Origin: Robinsoniella peoriensis
GTDB lineage: Bacteria > Bacillota > Clostridia > Lachnospirales > Lachnospiraceae
Reading direction: 5' to 3'
Assembly: GCF_000797495.1 (NCBI RefSeq)
Contig: NZ_JTGN01000012.1
Location: forward strand, 62,001-126,000
DNA length: 64,000 nucleotides
The notes below the pieces were generated by a model. The model was not told the origin of the DNA. It did no database searches and was given only the letters and a program-made list of their open reading frames with translations. How positions within the stretch are numbered: position 1 is the first letter of the stretch; each line of letters begins with the position of its first letter. The translations under genes were made by a program, and so were the position numbers. Positions 49,543 to 58,681 of the stretch are shown here, piece by piece.

Positions 49543-52263
49543 TTACTTCACTTTTATTGTAACTGTTTTTTTCAGTCCATTACACCGGACCGTAATCTTC
49601 GCAGTTCCTTTTTTCTTCGCCTTTACAACACCTTTACTGGTTACAGCTGCTACTTTTTTCTTATTGGATGTATAGGTGATTTTTCCACTTGGCACTGCCT
49701 TTGCCACGATTTTAACTTTTTCGCCCTTCTTTAATTCTATAGAAGATGACTTAATTTGAAGCTTCTGCTTTTTAACTGTGATAGTGCAAGTCTTCGTAAT
49801 GCCGTTTGCGGTAGCTTTTATTTTAACTGTCCCGGTCTTTTTCGCCGTTACTTTTCCGTTCTTTACCACTGCAATCTTTTTATCGGCGGATTTCCAGGTC
49901 ACTTTGCTGCTCGCACCTGTTACGCCTGCCTTCAGGGTTATTGTCTTATTTCCATTGATATAAAGGGTTGCTTTGGATCTGCTTAATTTTAAAGCCGGTG
50001 CTTTTACGGTTACCGTACAAGTCTTGCTGATGCCATTAGCTGTGGCGGTAATCACTGCAGTACCTGCTTTTTTTGCTGTCAGTTTTCCGTTTAAGACTTC
50101 CACAACAGCCGGATTACTGGATTTCCATGTCACTGCCTGACTACTTCCTGTCACAGTCGCTTTTAATGTAGCGGTAGTGCTGCCCTTGGTATAGAGAGTG
50201 ATATTGCTCTTGTCCAATGCCAGAGTTGCTGCGGGCACAGGGCTTTCCTTTACCAGTCCGTTCACCGCATTTTGCAGTTCCTGAAGTGCCTGATCCACAT
50301 CCGCCTGCTTGCTGTTCTTATTGCCTGCAACCGCCTGAGCTTTGGCAATGGCATTCTGTAAAGCATCAAAGCTGCTCTTTGTATAAATTCCATTGTTATT
50401 GTTGATTGCTCTGGCACTGTTAATCTTTGCGTTTAAAGCAGAAAAATCTACTGCCGGCTCTTCCTCTTTAACTGGGGTAAGCTTTGTCCAGTCTAATCTT
50501 AAACGGGCATTTTGTGTACCTGATCCAGATTGTATACCTTCCATAATCGGTATGTACATCTGAATTTCCATTTCATTTAGATTTATGTCAACCGGAAATG
50601 ACAGACTGCTTGGATATGCCTTTCCTTTCATCTGGGGATCTGTTCCATTTTCCTTATCGTTAAAACTGTCATAGACATCAAAGGTGGACAGCACTTCTGC
50701 ATCTACAGTTCCATCTGCAGTTACTTTTTTCATCCACCCGAGGTAACCTTTTAACCCCTGTAAATCAACAGGCAGCAATGTCAGTTTTAAGATTCCTTTT
50801 CCATCTTTCACAGTTAGATCTGCAGTCTTTATAACCGCATCATTTCCCATGGAAGGCTGTTCAGCTAACGCATGCCATACGCTGACCGGAATAGTGTAAT
50901 TTCCATCTGCCACTGACGCTTTTTTTACCAGTGCGTTTACCGCTGCCATCAGTGCATCTGACTGATCAGATACTTCCTGCTGCATTGCAATGGGGCTTTC
51001 AGCTACAGCTTTCGCTGCCCGAAGGGCTGTCTGCAGATTTTGAAAACTTTCGTCCGTATATTCAGACGCTGTATATTCAGATGCTGACTGTATCTGTGCA
51101 TTCAGGCTGCTCTTATCCACATTTTGGACTTTTGCATTTTCCAGATCCAGATATAATCTCGCCGGCTGCACTCTTCCGCTGTCCAGTTTGATATCTGTCA
51201 GTATCGTATTTTTTGCAAGAACCAGTTCGACCTGGGAAATGTTCCCTTCACTGTCTCTGGCTGTCACATCTGCATCCACATATACATCTCCGCTTAAATA
51301 CTGCAGCCCCTGCATGTATGAAGTTATGACCTGCGATCCCATCTCTACCGATAAAGCCTGGGCATCCAGATAAACTTTCATTTGTCCGTTTTCAGATAAA
51401 ATTCTGCAGGACTTTACAATTCCATTGGACATGGACAATTCATCTTCTGTTGACTTCCAGAACTGTGCCGTAACTTTGTAAAGACCATCATTAAGCAAAT
51501 ACTCCTTATCTGCCGTCTTCACCAGTGCGGCTATTGCTGACGCAAGAGTTTGTGAAGCGTTATTTATCTCATCCTGGAATGCAGCAGGATCTGCTGCCGT
51601 CTTAACGGCTGCTGCCAATGCTTCTGTAAAAACTGTGTAACTTTCTGGTGTATATGCTGCTTCCTCATAATCAGATGCTTTTTGAATCTGGTCATTTAAC
51701 GCTGATTTGTCGATATCCTGCAATACTGCATTTTCCAGATCCAGATATAATCTTGCCCCCTGTGTCCCCATCATACCGCTGTCCAGCATAATATCAGTAA
51801 GTCCTGTATTCTCAGGAAGTACCAGTTTTACCTGAGCGATATTTCCGTCCTGGTCACGTGCGGTTACCTCGGCATCTGTATACTCTGATGCTGAGGAGTT
51901 TTCCTCATTGCCGGACTTATACTGCAGACCCTGCATATATGCACTGATCTCATTCCCTCCCATACTGACTGTTAATTTCTGTACGTCCAGGTACACTTGC
52001 ATTTCGCCGTCCCCTGATATGAATCTGGCACTTTTTATAATTCCATTGGACATGGAAACTTCATCTTTATCCGCCTTCCAAAACTGGGCGCTTACCTGAA
52101 ATAACTCTTCTTGCAGGTTATACACTGCTTCCTGCTGATATTGTGACACGATCAAATCTGCTGTATCCTGCTCAGCCGCAAACGCCTCTGCCGAAAAAGA
52201 GCTCATGGTCATCATTGCTGCCATCAACACTGACAGACCTTTTGCTTTTGTCGTTCTTTTCAT
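49543..52263 (-). CDS. Secreted NEAT/FIVAR/Ig-like heme-binding protein (906 residues)
   Basis: Signal peptide (1-30), NEAT-like domain 1 (about 54-182, VSMSNGIIKSARF), FIVAR repeat, NEAT-like domain 2 (about 258-380, LSMSNGIVKSCRI), FIVAR, NEAT domain 3 (451-605, PSMGNDAVIKT and IPIMEGIQSGSGTQ), FIVAR (612-680) and three bacterial Ig-like (Big_2) domains to the C-terminus (685-906). There is no sorting signal or C-terminal helix, so it is either released or held by the basic Lys-rich Ig-like domains. Domains 1 and 2 are about 55 percent alike by eye, a recent duplication. AGGAGG precedes the ATG. Confidence 0.9.
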   Translation of the reverse strand: MKRTTKAKGLSVLMAAMMTMSSFSAEAFAAEQDTADLIVSQYQQEAVYNLQEELFQVSAQFWKADKDEVSMSNGIIKSARFISGDGEMQVYLDVQKLTVSMGGNEISAYMQGLQYKSGNEENSSASEYTDAEVTARDQDGNIAQVKLVLPENTGLTDIMLDSGMMGTQGARLYLDLENAVLQDIDKSALNDQIQKASDYEEAAYTPESYTVFTEALAAAVKTAADPAAFQDEINNASQTLASAIAALVKTADKEYLLNDGLYKVTAQFWKSTEDELSMSNGIVKSCRILSENGQMKVYLDAQALSVEMGSQVITSYMQGLQYLSGDVYVDADVTARDSEGNISQVELVLAKNTILTDIKLDSGRVQPARLYLDLENAKVQNVDKSSLNAQIQSASEYTASEYTDESFQNLQTALRAAKAVAESPIAMQQEVSDQSDALMAAVNALVKKASVADGNYTIPVSVWHALAEQPSMGNDAVIKTADLTVKDGKGILKLTLLPVDLQGLKGYLGWMKKVTADGTVDAEVLSTFDVYDSFNDKENGTDPQMKGKAYPSSLSFPVDINLNEMEIQMYIPIMEGIQSGSGTQNARLRLDWTKLTPVKEEEPAVDFSALNAKINSARAINNNNGIYTKSSFDALQNAIAKAQAVAGNKNSKQADVDQALQELQNAVNGLVKESPVPAATLALDKSNITLYTKGSTTATLKATVTGSSQAVTWKSSNPAVVEVLNGKLTAKKAGTAVITATANGISKTCTVTVKAPALKLSRSKATLYINGNKTITLKAGVTGASSKVTWKSADKKIAVVKNGKVTAKKTGTVKIKATANGITKTCTITVKKQKLQIKSSSIELKKGEKVKIVAKAVPSGKITYTSNKKKVAAVTSKGVVKAKKKGTAKITVRCNGLKKTVTIKVK

Positions 52264-52301
52264 CTTACTGATTCCTCCTGGTTTCTTTCTGTATGTATTT
52301 A

Positions 52302-52451
52302 ATTAGCCATAGCTAACTTTGACTCCAACAGTATATAGCCAGCTGGAATATTTTGCAATCCTTATTTTGTTGCTGCTGTGCAACTGTTTTTCCAGATGAT
52401 ATCCATTTTTGCCTTTATTTACAAGGCGTTTCGTAGTTGCTCCAACGCAAC
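52302..52451 (-). promoter_or_regulatory. Promoter of the 906-residue NEAT gene with three palindromic boxes
   Basis: -35 TTGCAA (52353-52358), 17-bp spacer, -10 TATACT (52330-52335). GTTGC-N6-GCAAC boxes at 52369-52384 and 52436-52451 (67 bp apart; first box 11 bp upstream of the -35). ATTAG-N6-CTAAC box at 52302-52317, just after the start point. Confidence 0.85.
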
Positions 52452-52538
52452 TTGTGATATATTTTCTCATTATAAGCACTTAATAGCCTTGTGATAATTT
52501 CAGCATGTGATTAATAATTGCTTTTATCACTCCATTTG

Positions 52539-52573
52539 CAAAAAGAGCGTATCAATTGTTCGATACGCTCTTT
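52539..52573 (-). terminator. Terminator after the 1727-residue NEAT gene
   Basis: AGAGCGTATC and GATACGCTCT form a perfect 10-bp stem with an 8-nt loop, followed by TTTTTGC on the minus strand. Confidence 0.9.
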
Positions 52574-52581
52574 CGTATATT

Positions 52582-55500
52582 TTATTTTACCTTGACTTTG
52601 AAAATTTTCTTAATTCCATTGCAGCTTACTGTAATATTCGCATTTCCTTTTTTCTTTGTTTTCACAAGTCCTTTACTGGTTACCGTTGCTACTTTTTTAT
52701 TATCTGACTTGTATTTGATTTTTCCCCCTGGCAAAGCTTTGGCGGATATCCGGATACTTTTTCCTTTTTTCAGGGTCTTACTATATTTCGCCAGCTTCAG
52801 ACTTGGTTTTTTCACTGTAAGCTTACAGGTCTTGGTGATTCCGTTTGCAGTTGCAGTAATCTTTGCACTTCCTGTTTTTCTCTTAATTGTGATCTTGCCG
52901 TTTTTCACAGTTGCAACCTTAGTATTACTGGATTTCCAGATTACCTTTTTACTGCTGCCTGTAACGGCTGCTTTTAGTGTAAAGGTTTTGGCACCTTTTG
53001 TATAGAGTGTTAGCTTGCTCTTATTCAGTGACAGAGATGCTGTAGGCTTTGGCACTGGTTTCACTTCTTTTGCTTTGACTGTAATATTACAGATTGAACT
53101 TACACTGTTTATAGTTGCTTTGATGGTTATGCTTCCTGGCGCAATGGCATTTACCGTTCCATTCTTATCAACAGATGCAATCTTAGGATTCGAAGATGTC
53201 CATTGAATGGAAGTGCCGGTTTCATTTACGAAAGCCTTTAATGTTATTGTCTCTTCAACGGTCATGGACACAGCCTTTTTATCCAGACTTATGCTGGTCT
53301 TCACTAATCCTGTTACTGCCTTTTGCAACTGGTTAATTGCCGCCTGAACGCTTTCCAGGGTTCTGTCATCATCCTCTGCAGCTGACTGCGCTTTTCCAAT
53401 CGCTGTCTGCAAAGCCGCAAAACTTGCCTTCGTATAAATTCCACCGGTATTCTGGATTGCTTTTGCACTGTTAATTTTCTGATTCAGATCCGTCACATCC
53501 GGTCTTACGATTTCATGAAGACCCTGAACAGCAATATTCAGTGCATTTATTATGGCGGTAATTTCAGACTCAGATGCCCTTTCTTTGTCATAGACCACCC
53601 TTGCCTTATCATAAATATTCTGTAGTACTGCCAATGACTGGGCCGTGTAAATACGTGTTTGTCCAAGATACACCTCTGCCTCTTCCAGTTTTTGCAGAAG
53701 AACCGTTTTGTCCGCTCCCTGGGAATCCGCTGTTACCGCTTCCACAGCAAGCTTTAAAACATTTTCCTGTGCCTGAATCTGCGGTTCCTCTGCACGTATA
53801 TTATTCACCAGTGCAGTTGATGACTGGATTGCTGCGGTGAGTACTCCGTATAGTTCATCGGATGCAGAACCCTGTTCCAGGGAACCAGCCGTTTCAATCA
53901 GTGCTTTCAGTACGGTGGTATCTGTTCCGCCGCCATCTTTCCATGCCAGGTTATCCCAGTCTAATTGCAGTCTTGCAAACTGTGTTCCTGCTCCTTCGCT
54001 GATGCTTTCCATAATAGGGACGTACACCTGCATCCAGATTTCAGAATCATCAATGGCAACCGGCATTGACATGGTTTTCGGATAGAACTGTCCTTTTATA
54101 CTCTCATCCAGACCGGTTTCCGGATCATTGTAAGCATCATAGATATCGGTATATTGAGCGTCCACGGTCAGCGGGATTAATTCACTGTCTTCCGATGGAT
54201 ATTCATCTCCTTCATAAGTCAGATATTGTAATCTTGCTAAATATCCTTTTCCAAATGCTGCAATGGTCAAAGGTTCAAAATCCATGGTTATTGTTGCAGT
54301 TCCTTCTGCTACAGTAAGTGTGGATGGTTTTATAAGCGCTGCATTTCCCATTGAATCCTGTTGATTACTCGAATGGCGCAGAATTGCCGGGATGATGTAA
54401 GTACCGTCTTTCAATACACCTTTTGTATTCTCTATTAATGCATTTATGGCTGCATCTAATAAAGCACTCTGCCGGTCAACTGCTTCCTGGGAGACATTTA
54501 CATCTTCATTTACAAGAGATGCTGAAATTATCGCTGTCTTCAGGGTATGAAAACTCTCCGTTGTATAGGCACCCTGCTCTGTATAGGAATTTGCCTTCTC
54601 AAGTGCTAAATCCAGTGCCGTTTTATCTGCCGCTTCCGGTGTCTGGGATTTCACAAGGGATGCCACCGCCGCCTGCACTGCAGTTACCTGTGCATCTACA
54701 GACTGCTGATCCGCATTTCTATCATCTGCAACTGCCTGGGCTTCTGCAATAACTGCCTGTAAATCGGCAAAACTTTCCTCTGTATAGTCTTCTGCCTCAA
54801 ATGTTTTTGCTTCTTTTAGTGCTTCTCTGAGAGCCTGTTTCTTTACTTCTCCTGGTTTGTCGGCAGGCATCAGTCCTGCTATGGCAGCTTCCAGTAATGT
54901 TGTCTGTTCATCAATCTCTGTCTGATTTGCAGCAGCATGATCTGCTATTTTCTGGGCAGTGGTCACTGCATTATGTAACTTTTCCCAGGTATCTGCCGTA
55001 AACCCGTCTTTTTCATAAGATTTTGCTTCTGCAAGTTTTTCCATTAAGCCGGTCTTATCCGACTGTTGTTCTTTTACATTCCTAAGATCCAGGAATATAC
55101 GGCCTTCCTCACTGATATCAGAGAACGATGCCTTTACATTTGTACATGTTACGCTGGAAGGCAGGGTGAGTTTTACCTGTGTAATATTCCCATCTTCGTC
55201 TTTCTGCGTAACTTCTGCATCTTTATATGCTTCCCCATCCTGGTAACTGAGACTTGTAAGCCAGATATCACCCGAACCTGCTTTTACTGACTGCAAATCA
55301 ATAAATGCGGTAACTTTTCCACCTTTAACTGCAAGGCGCGCTCCTTTGATGACACCATTATATTCGCTCTCACTGTTAGAACGCATAATCCAAAGTGCAC
55401 TGTCTGTTGTATAAATACCATCATTTACAAGGACTGTCTGCTGTCCTGACGGTGGGATCTCTTCCGGAGCTGGATCTAGCGTATCATCTGATACTTTTTT

Positions 55501-57765
55501 AATATTTGCATAGTCAATAGAAAATCTGGCATCCTGGGAATTGTCTCCGGTTTCAGAAAATCCATCCATGACCGGAACACGGAACCTTACCGGGAATTGT
55601 GCTTTATCGCTGGGCAATACAAAATATCCGGTCTTAGGGTAATACCTCCCTGTTCCCTCATTGAATATATCTGTGAGATAAGATCCGTCATCATATTTAA
55701 AATATGAGTTAAAGGTTACCCGATGTATCTCACCCTGAGGGTATCCTGCGGCATCGTAAGTTACATCCTTGTCATAATACCACATGTCCGTCATATAAGA
55801 CTCTAGCAATCCATTGGTCACCATACGGTAATCCAGCCACATGGTCTTCACACCGTCTTTCACTACGATTTTCGCTGTTTTGCCAACGCATTTAGAAGAC
55901 ATGGACTGTTTTCCTTCATCCACGATATGCCATACGGTAACAGGGACAGTATAGGTTCCATCTAAAAGCTCTGGTGCATCCTGGTCTGCATTTTTAACTT
56001 CATATAAGGCATAATTTGATATGTCGTTGGTCTGGATTACATAATAATCCCCTTCCACTTTTCCGCCCTGAACGCTTAAGTCCGGACCCTCTGCTGCCAT
56101 TCTGAATAACTGGATTCTTGTCTTATCCCAGTCATCCGGTATCTTAAACTTAAAAGTTACTTTTTGTGTTGGTTTTGTTATCTTATTCTCACCGCTTTGT
56201 ATATAATAGCGGAAAGCCAGTATATTTTTGGCTATGCCCCCTATATTATTATCGATATCATCATATAAATCCCACTCATCCGGATTATCTGTAACTTCTT
56301 CTGATTTCAGCGTGGCATCTTCAGAGACCACATAATTGTTGCTTTCCAGTATGGTGCCTGACTGGGGATCTTCCAATGAAATTGTTTTGACATCCAGTTG
56401 GGGGATCATATCATAGGCGCGATATGTGGTACTGAGGAGATTCGATATCAGCAAGTACCTTTTTCCAAAAATTAAATCTTTATAATTTTCGTAAACAGCC
56501 GAAAATTCACCTTCATCCGTCAAGTTTATAAGATTCTTATTCCAGTCGTATAATTTTACCGGATCTTTAATCTGTTCCTGCTGCTCTTTGTTATCAAACC
56601 TGTAGGTCAGAGTCATCTTTCCCTGGGAAATTGTATATCTCCCCAACTCATCCGGGAAACATAGTGCGTCAGCCTCATAAAGCACTCCTTTACTGCAGCC
56701 CGCTTCTCCTTCACTATCTGCAAGCGGAAGCTCCTGCATTTGCTTTATGCTGCTTACATCTAAGGATGCCAAAAAATAATTGAACAGATAATATTCTTCG
56801 TCATTCTTCTCTACAGAATAAACAATGTCTCCATAGATATCCTGGGATAAATCGTTCACTTCAAACGAAACATAAACGGAATCATCAGAATCCTCTTCCA
56901 TTTTCACATCCGACCAGAAATTATCATTTTCAGCAGAAAATCTATTTATAACGTTTGGATGTAAATTGCTCTCCAAAGGATTGAAGTTATGTAAAAATCC
57001 TTTCGTTCCAAAGTTATAAAGTAAAGTCCAGTCATCAGCTGTCTGGTTTTTTTGATATTCGGGTTTTAATACCTCTATGGACTTCATATCAGAATAATGG
57101 TAAATCTTTAATGTTAATGTATATTTACCGTCTTTTGCCGTAATCATCCCATTTTTCACAATCGGGACCGGAATTTCCTGTGTGAAAAAATCAACACTTT
57201 TTTGAAAATTTCTCCAAAGGGATAAGCCCACGGAATACACTCCGTCTTCTAATGTGGTAGTATCTGAATTCACCGGTACCAACTGATCGATGGCTGCATT
57301 TAAACCGCCAAGAAACATGGCTGCCATGGGCTCCAGATATTCATTCCCCTCTATCCCCTGCATAAATTCCGAAAAATAATTCCAGGAAGCCGGCGTATAA
57401 TCTTCTTCCTTCAGGGTTTTTGCATAACTAATTCTCTCCAGCAATTGCTCATAAACTGTCTTTTCCTTTTCTTCCAACTGATCCAGATACGCAGTAATGG
57501 AATTTAGATAATGTTCAATTACACTCTCCGGATAAGTAGCTATGTCCGGATTGACCGCCATTTGATCCAATACATACTCCTTAAATGGTTTCCACGTTTC
57601 CGGTGTGTAATCTTCTTCTTTTAGAGTCAAAGCATATTCCAGTTTTTCTTGAAATTGTTCCAAAACGGTTTTTTCCTCCGCTGCAGATACATCCAAAGAA
57701 AAACAAGTCATAACCATGACCAATGCGAGCATAACAGCTATGCCTTTTTTTAGTATTATTTTCAT
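52582..57765 (-). CDS. Giant secreted NEAT/FIVAR/Ig-like protein (1727 residues)
   Basis: Signal peptide (1-28), two helical repeats built on LKEEDYTPETW and LKEEDYTPASW (30-165), a divergent NEAT-like region beginning LEDGVYSVGLSLW (about 172-370) and a linker, NEAT (about 600-765, QSMSSKCVGKT and VPVMDGFSETG), NEAT-like (about 778-905, type lacking VPxM), three FIVAR repeats, NEAT (about 1118-1275, DSMGNAALIKP and VPIMESISEGAGTQ, very like NEAT 1 of the 1030-residue protein), FIVAR repeats, and three Ig-like domains at the C-terminus. No sorting signal is seen. It is the largest gene here and follows the small NEAT-like gene by 167 bp without a terminator, so the two share a promoter. Confidence 0.9.
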   Translation of the reverse strand: MKIILKKGIAVMLALVMVMTCFSLDVSAAEEKTVLEQFQEKLEYALTLKEEDYTPETWKPFKEYVLDQMAVNPDIATYPESVIEHYLNSITAYLDQLEEKEKTVYEQLLERISYAKTLKEEDYTPASWNYFSEFMQGIEGNEYLEPMAAMFLGGLNAAIDQLVPVNSDTTTLEDGVYSVGLSLWRNFQKSVDFFTQEIPVPIVKNGMITAKDGKYTLTLKIYHYSDMKSIEVLKPEYQKNQTADDWTLLYNFGTKGFLHNFNPLESNLHPNVINRFSAENDNFWSDVKMEEDSDDSVYVSFEVNDLSQDIYGDIVYSVEKNDEEYYLFNYFLASLDVSSIKQMQELPLADSEGEAGCSKGVLYEADALCFPDELGRYTISQGKMTLTYRFDNKEQQEQIKDPVKLYDWNKNLINLTDEGEFSAVYENYKDLIFGKRYLLISNLLSTTYRAYDMIPQLDVKTISLEDPQSGTILESNNYVVSEDATLKSEEVTDNPDEWDLYDDIDNNIGGIAKNILAFRYYIQSGENKITKPTQKVTFKFKIPDDWDKTRIQLFRMAAEGPDLSVQGGKVEGDYYVIQTNDISNYALYEVKNADQDAPELLDGTYTVPVTVWHIVDEGKQSMSSKCVGKTAKIVVKDGVKTMWLDYRMVTNGLLESYMTDMWYYDKDVTYDAAGYPQGEIHRVTFNSYFKYDDGSYLTDIFNEGTGRYYPKTGYFVLPSDKAQFPVRFRVPVMDGFSETGDNSQDARFSIDYANIKKVSDDTLDPAPEEIPPSGQQTVLVNDGIYTTDSALWIMRSNSESEYNGVIKGARLAVKGGKVTAFIDLQSVKAGSGDIWLTSLSYQDGEAYKDAEVTQKDEDGNITQVKLTLPSSVTCTNVKASFSDISEEGRIFLDLRNVKEQQSDKTGLMEKLAEAKSYEKDGFTADTWEKLHNAVTTAQKIADHAAANQTEIDEQTTLLEAAIAGLMPADKPGEVKKQALREALKEAKTFEAEDYTEESFADLQAVIAEAQAVADDRNADQQSVDAQVTAVQAAVASLVKSQTPEAADKTALDLALEKANSYTEQGAYTTESFHTLKTAIISASLVNEDVNVSQEAVDRQSALLDAAINALIENTKGVLKDGTYIIPAILRHSSNQQDSMGNAALIKPSTLTVAEGTATITMDFEPLTIAAFGKGYLARLQYLTYEGDEYPSEDSELIPLTVDAQYTDIYDAYNDPETGLDESIKGQFYPKTMSMPVAIDDSEIWMQVYVPIMESISEGAGTQFARLQLDWDNLAWKDGGGTDTTVLKALIETAGSLEQGSASDELYGVLTAAIQSSTALVNNIRAEEPQIQAQENVLKLAVEAVTADSQGADKTVLLQKLEEAEVYLGQTRIYTAQSLAVLQNIYDKARVVYDKERASESEITAIINALNIAVQGLHEIVRPDVTDLNQKINSAKAIQNTGGIYTKASFAALQTAIGKAQSAAEDDDRTLESVQAAINQLQKAVTGLVKTSISLDKKAVSMTVEETITLKAFVNETGTSIQWTSSNPKIASVDKNGTVNAIAPGSITIKATINSVSSICNITVKAKEVKPVPKPTASLSLNKSKLTLYTKGAKTFTLKAAVTGSSKKVIWKSSNTKVATVKNGKITIKRKTGSAKITATANGITKTCKLTVKKPSLKLAKYSKTLKKGKSIRISAKALPGGKIKYKSDNKKVATVTSKGLVKTKKKGNANITVSCNGIKKIFKVKVK

Positions 57766-57803
57766 GATTTCCTCCCGTTTTTTTCTTTTCTAAACAGTAA
57801 TTA

Positions 57804-57835
57804 AGAAGAATTTACGTATAAACGAAAATTCTTCT
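57804..57835 (-). promoter_or_regulatory. Hairpin between the small NEAT-like gene and the 1727-residue gene
   Basis: AGAAGAATTT and AAATTCTTCT form a 10-bp stem extended by CG pairs across a single mismatch. There is no clear T-run on the minus strand. It could be an mRNA processing or stability element that sets the ratio of the small and the giant protein. Confidence 0.45.
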
Positions 57836-57932
57836 CAATTTGTGATATCGATAATCATATACATTCACAAATATTTTTTATGATTACTTATACCTTAAAC
57901 AACCAATGCTGATTTATATGGATACAATATTG

Positions 57933-58412
57933 CTATTCTGCATGGTTTTCAATCACCAGATCACCGATAGAATTCATTGGCATCAAATTTAATACGCTGA
58001 TTGTAAAATCACCTATTATCTTTAAATTCTCTATATCTGATACAGGACCCGTGTAAGTAAATATAAGAGCATCCGTTTTACCATTACCGTCCCGGTCTGC
58101 TACCACATTCACATCTTTATTGATTACACCATCCCCATCCGTATCCATATATACTTTTGTGAGAGACCCGCTCATCCCATAAGCCTTAAAACCTTCATCT
58201 ACATTTACCGTAACCTGAATCCCACCTGAAGTCTCAGTATATACAGCATCCAAAAGTGCCCCATCACCCATGGATAATGTCGTAGTACCTGTTTTATACA
58301 ATTTTGCATCAAATGGTCCCTGCTGTTCTGCTGCAAATGCAGTCAGTCCCATACTAAGTGTCATGCTTCCTGCTAATCCTGCTGCGAATAATTTTTTTGC
58401 AATTCTGTTCAT
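57933..58412 (-). CDS. Small secreted single-domain NEAT-like protein
   Basis: A 159-residue exported protein with signal peptide (LFAAGLAGSMTLSMGLTAFA). The body follows the order of the NEAT-like domains of its neighbours: LSMGDGALLDAV (the SM-x-N/D lip helix), a VTVNVDEGFKAYGMSGSLTKVY stretch, KDVNVVADRDGNGKTDALIF, and SDIENLKI. It also holds DTDGDGVINKD, a calcium-binding-type loop not seen in the other copies. It has no anchor, so it may be a diffusible hemophore. AGGAGGG precedes the ATG by 9 nt. It leads the operon with the giant NEAT gene under promoter 58458-58604. The NEAT assignment is by pattern only. Confidence 0.72.
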   Translation of the reverse strand: MNRIAKKLFAAGLAGSMTLSMGLTAFAAEQQGPFDAKLYKTGTTTLSMGDGALLDAVYTETSGGIQVTVNVDEGFKAYGMSGSLTKVYMDTDGDGVINKDVNVVADRDGNGKTDALIFTYTGPVSDIENLKIIGDFTISVLNLMPMNSIGDLVIENHAE

Positions 58413-58457
58413 AATGTGTTCCCTCCTATTTGGGTTAAATATAAATTATTAGTTCCA

Positions 58458-58604
58458 ATTAGCACTTGCTAACTGGTTGTCATTATATTACTGCATATTT
58501 TTAATTGCAATACTTATTTTCGTTGCTTTTGCGCACCGTTTATATCCATATATTTCCATAACTCACCGCAGTTGCTAATGAAATCAGGGTTGTCTCACGG
58601 CAAC
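58458..58604 (-). promoter_or_regulatory. Promoter of the small/giant NEAT operon with three palindromic boxes
   Basis: -35 TTGCAA (58505-58510), 17-bp spacer, -10 TATAAT (58482-58487). Boxes GTTGC-N6-GCACC at 58522-58537 (one mismatch) and GTTGT-N6-GCAAC at 58589-58604 (one mismatch), 67 bp apart, the first 12 bp upstream of the -35. ATTAG-N6-CTAAC at 58458-58473. Confidence 0.82.
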
Positions 58605-58618
58605 AATGATATTTTTTC

Positions 58619-58667
58619 TCAAAACAAAAGCAGCTGCAAACAGGATTTTACCCATTTGAAGCTGCTT
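58619..58667 (-). terminator. Terminator of the Ugp-like operon
   Basis: AAGCAGCTTCAAA pairs with TTTGCAGCTGCTT (one mismatch) around a 14-nt loop, followed by TTGTTTTG on the minus strand, 15 bp past the ATPase stop codon. Confidence 0.8.
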
Positions 58668-58681
58668 ACAGGGAAATAACT

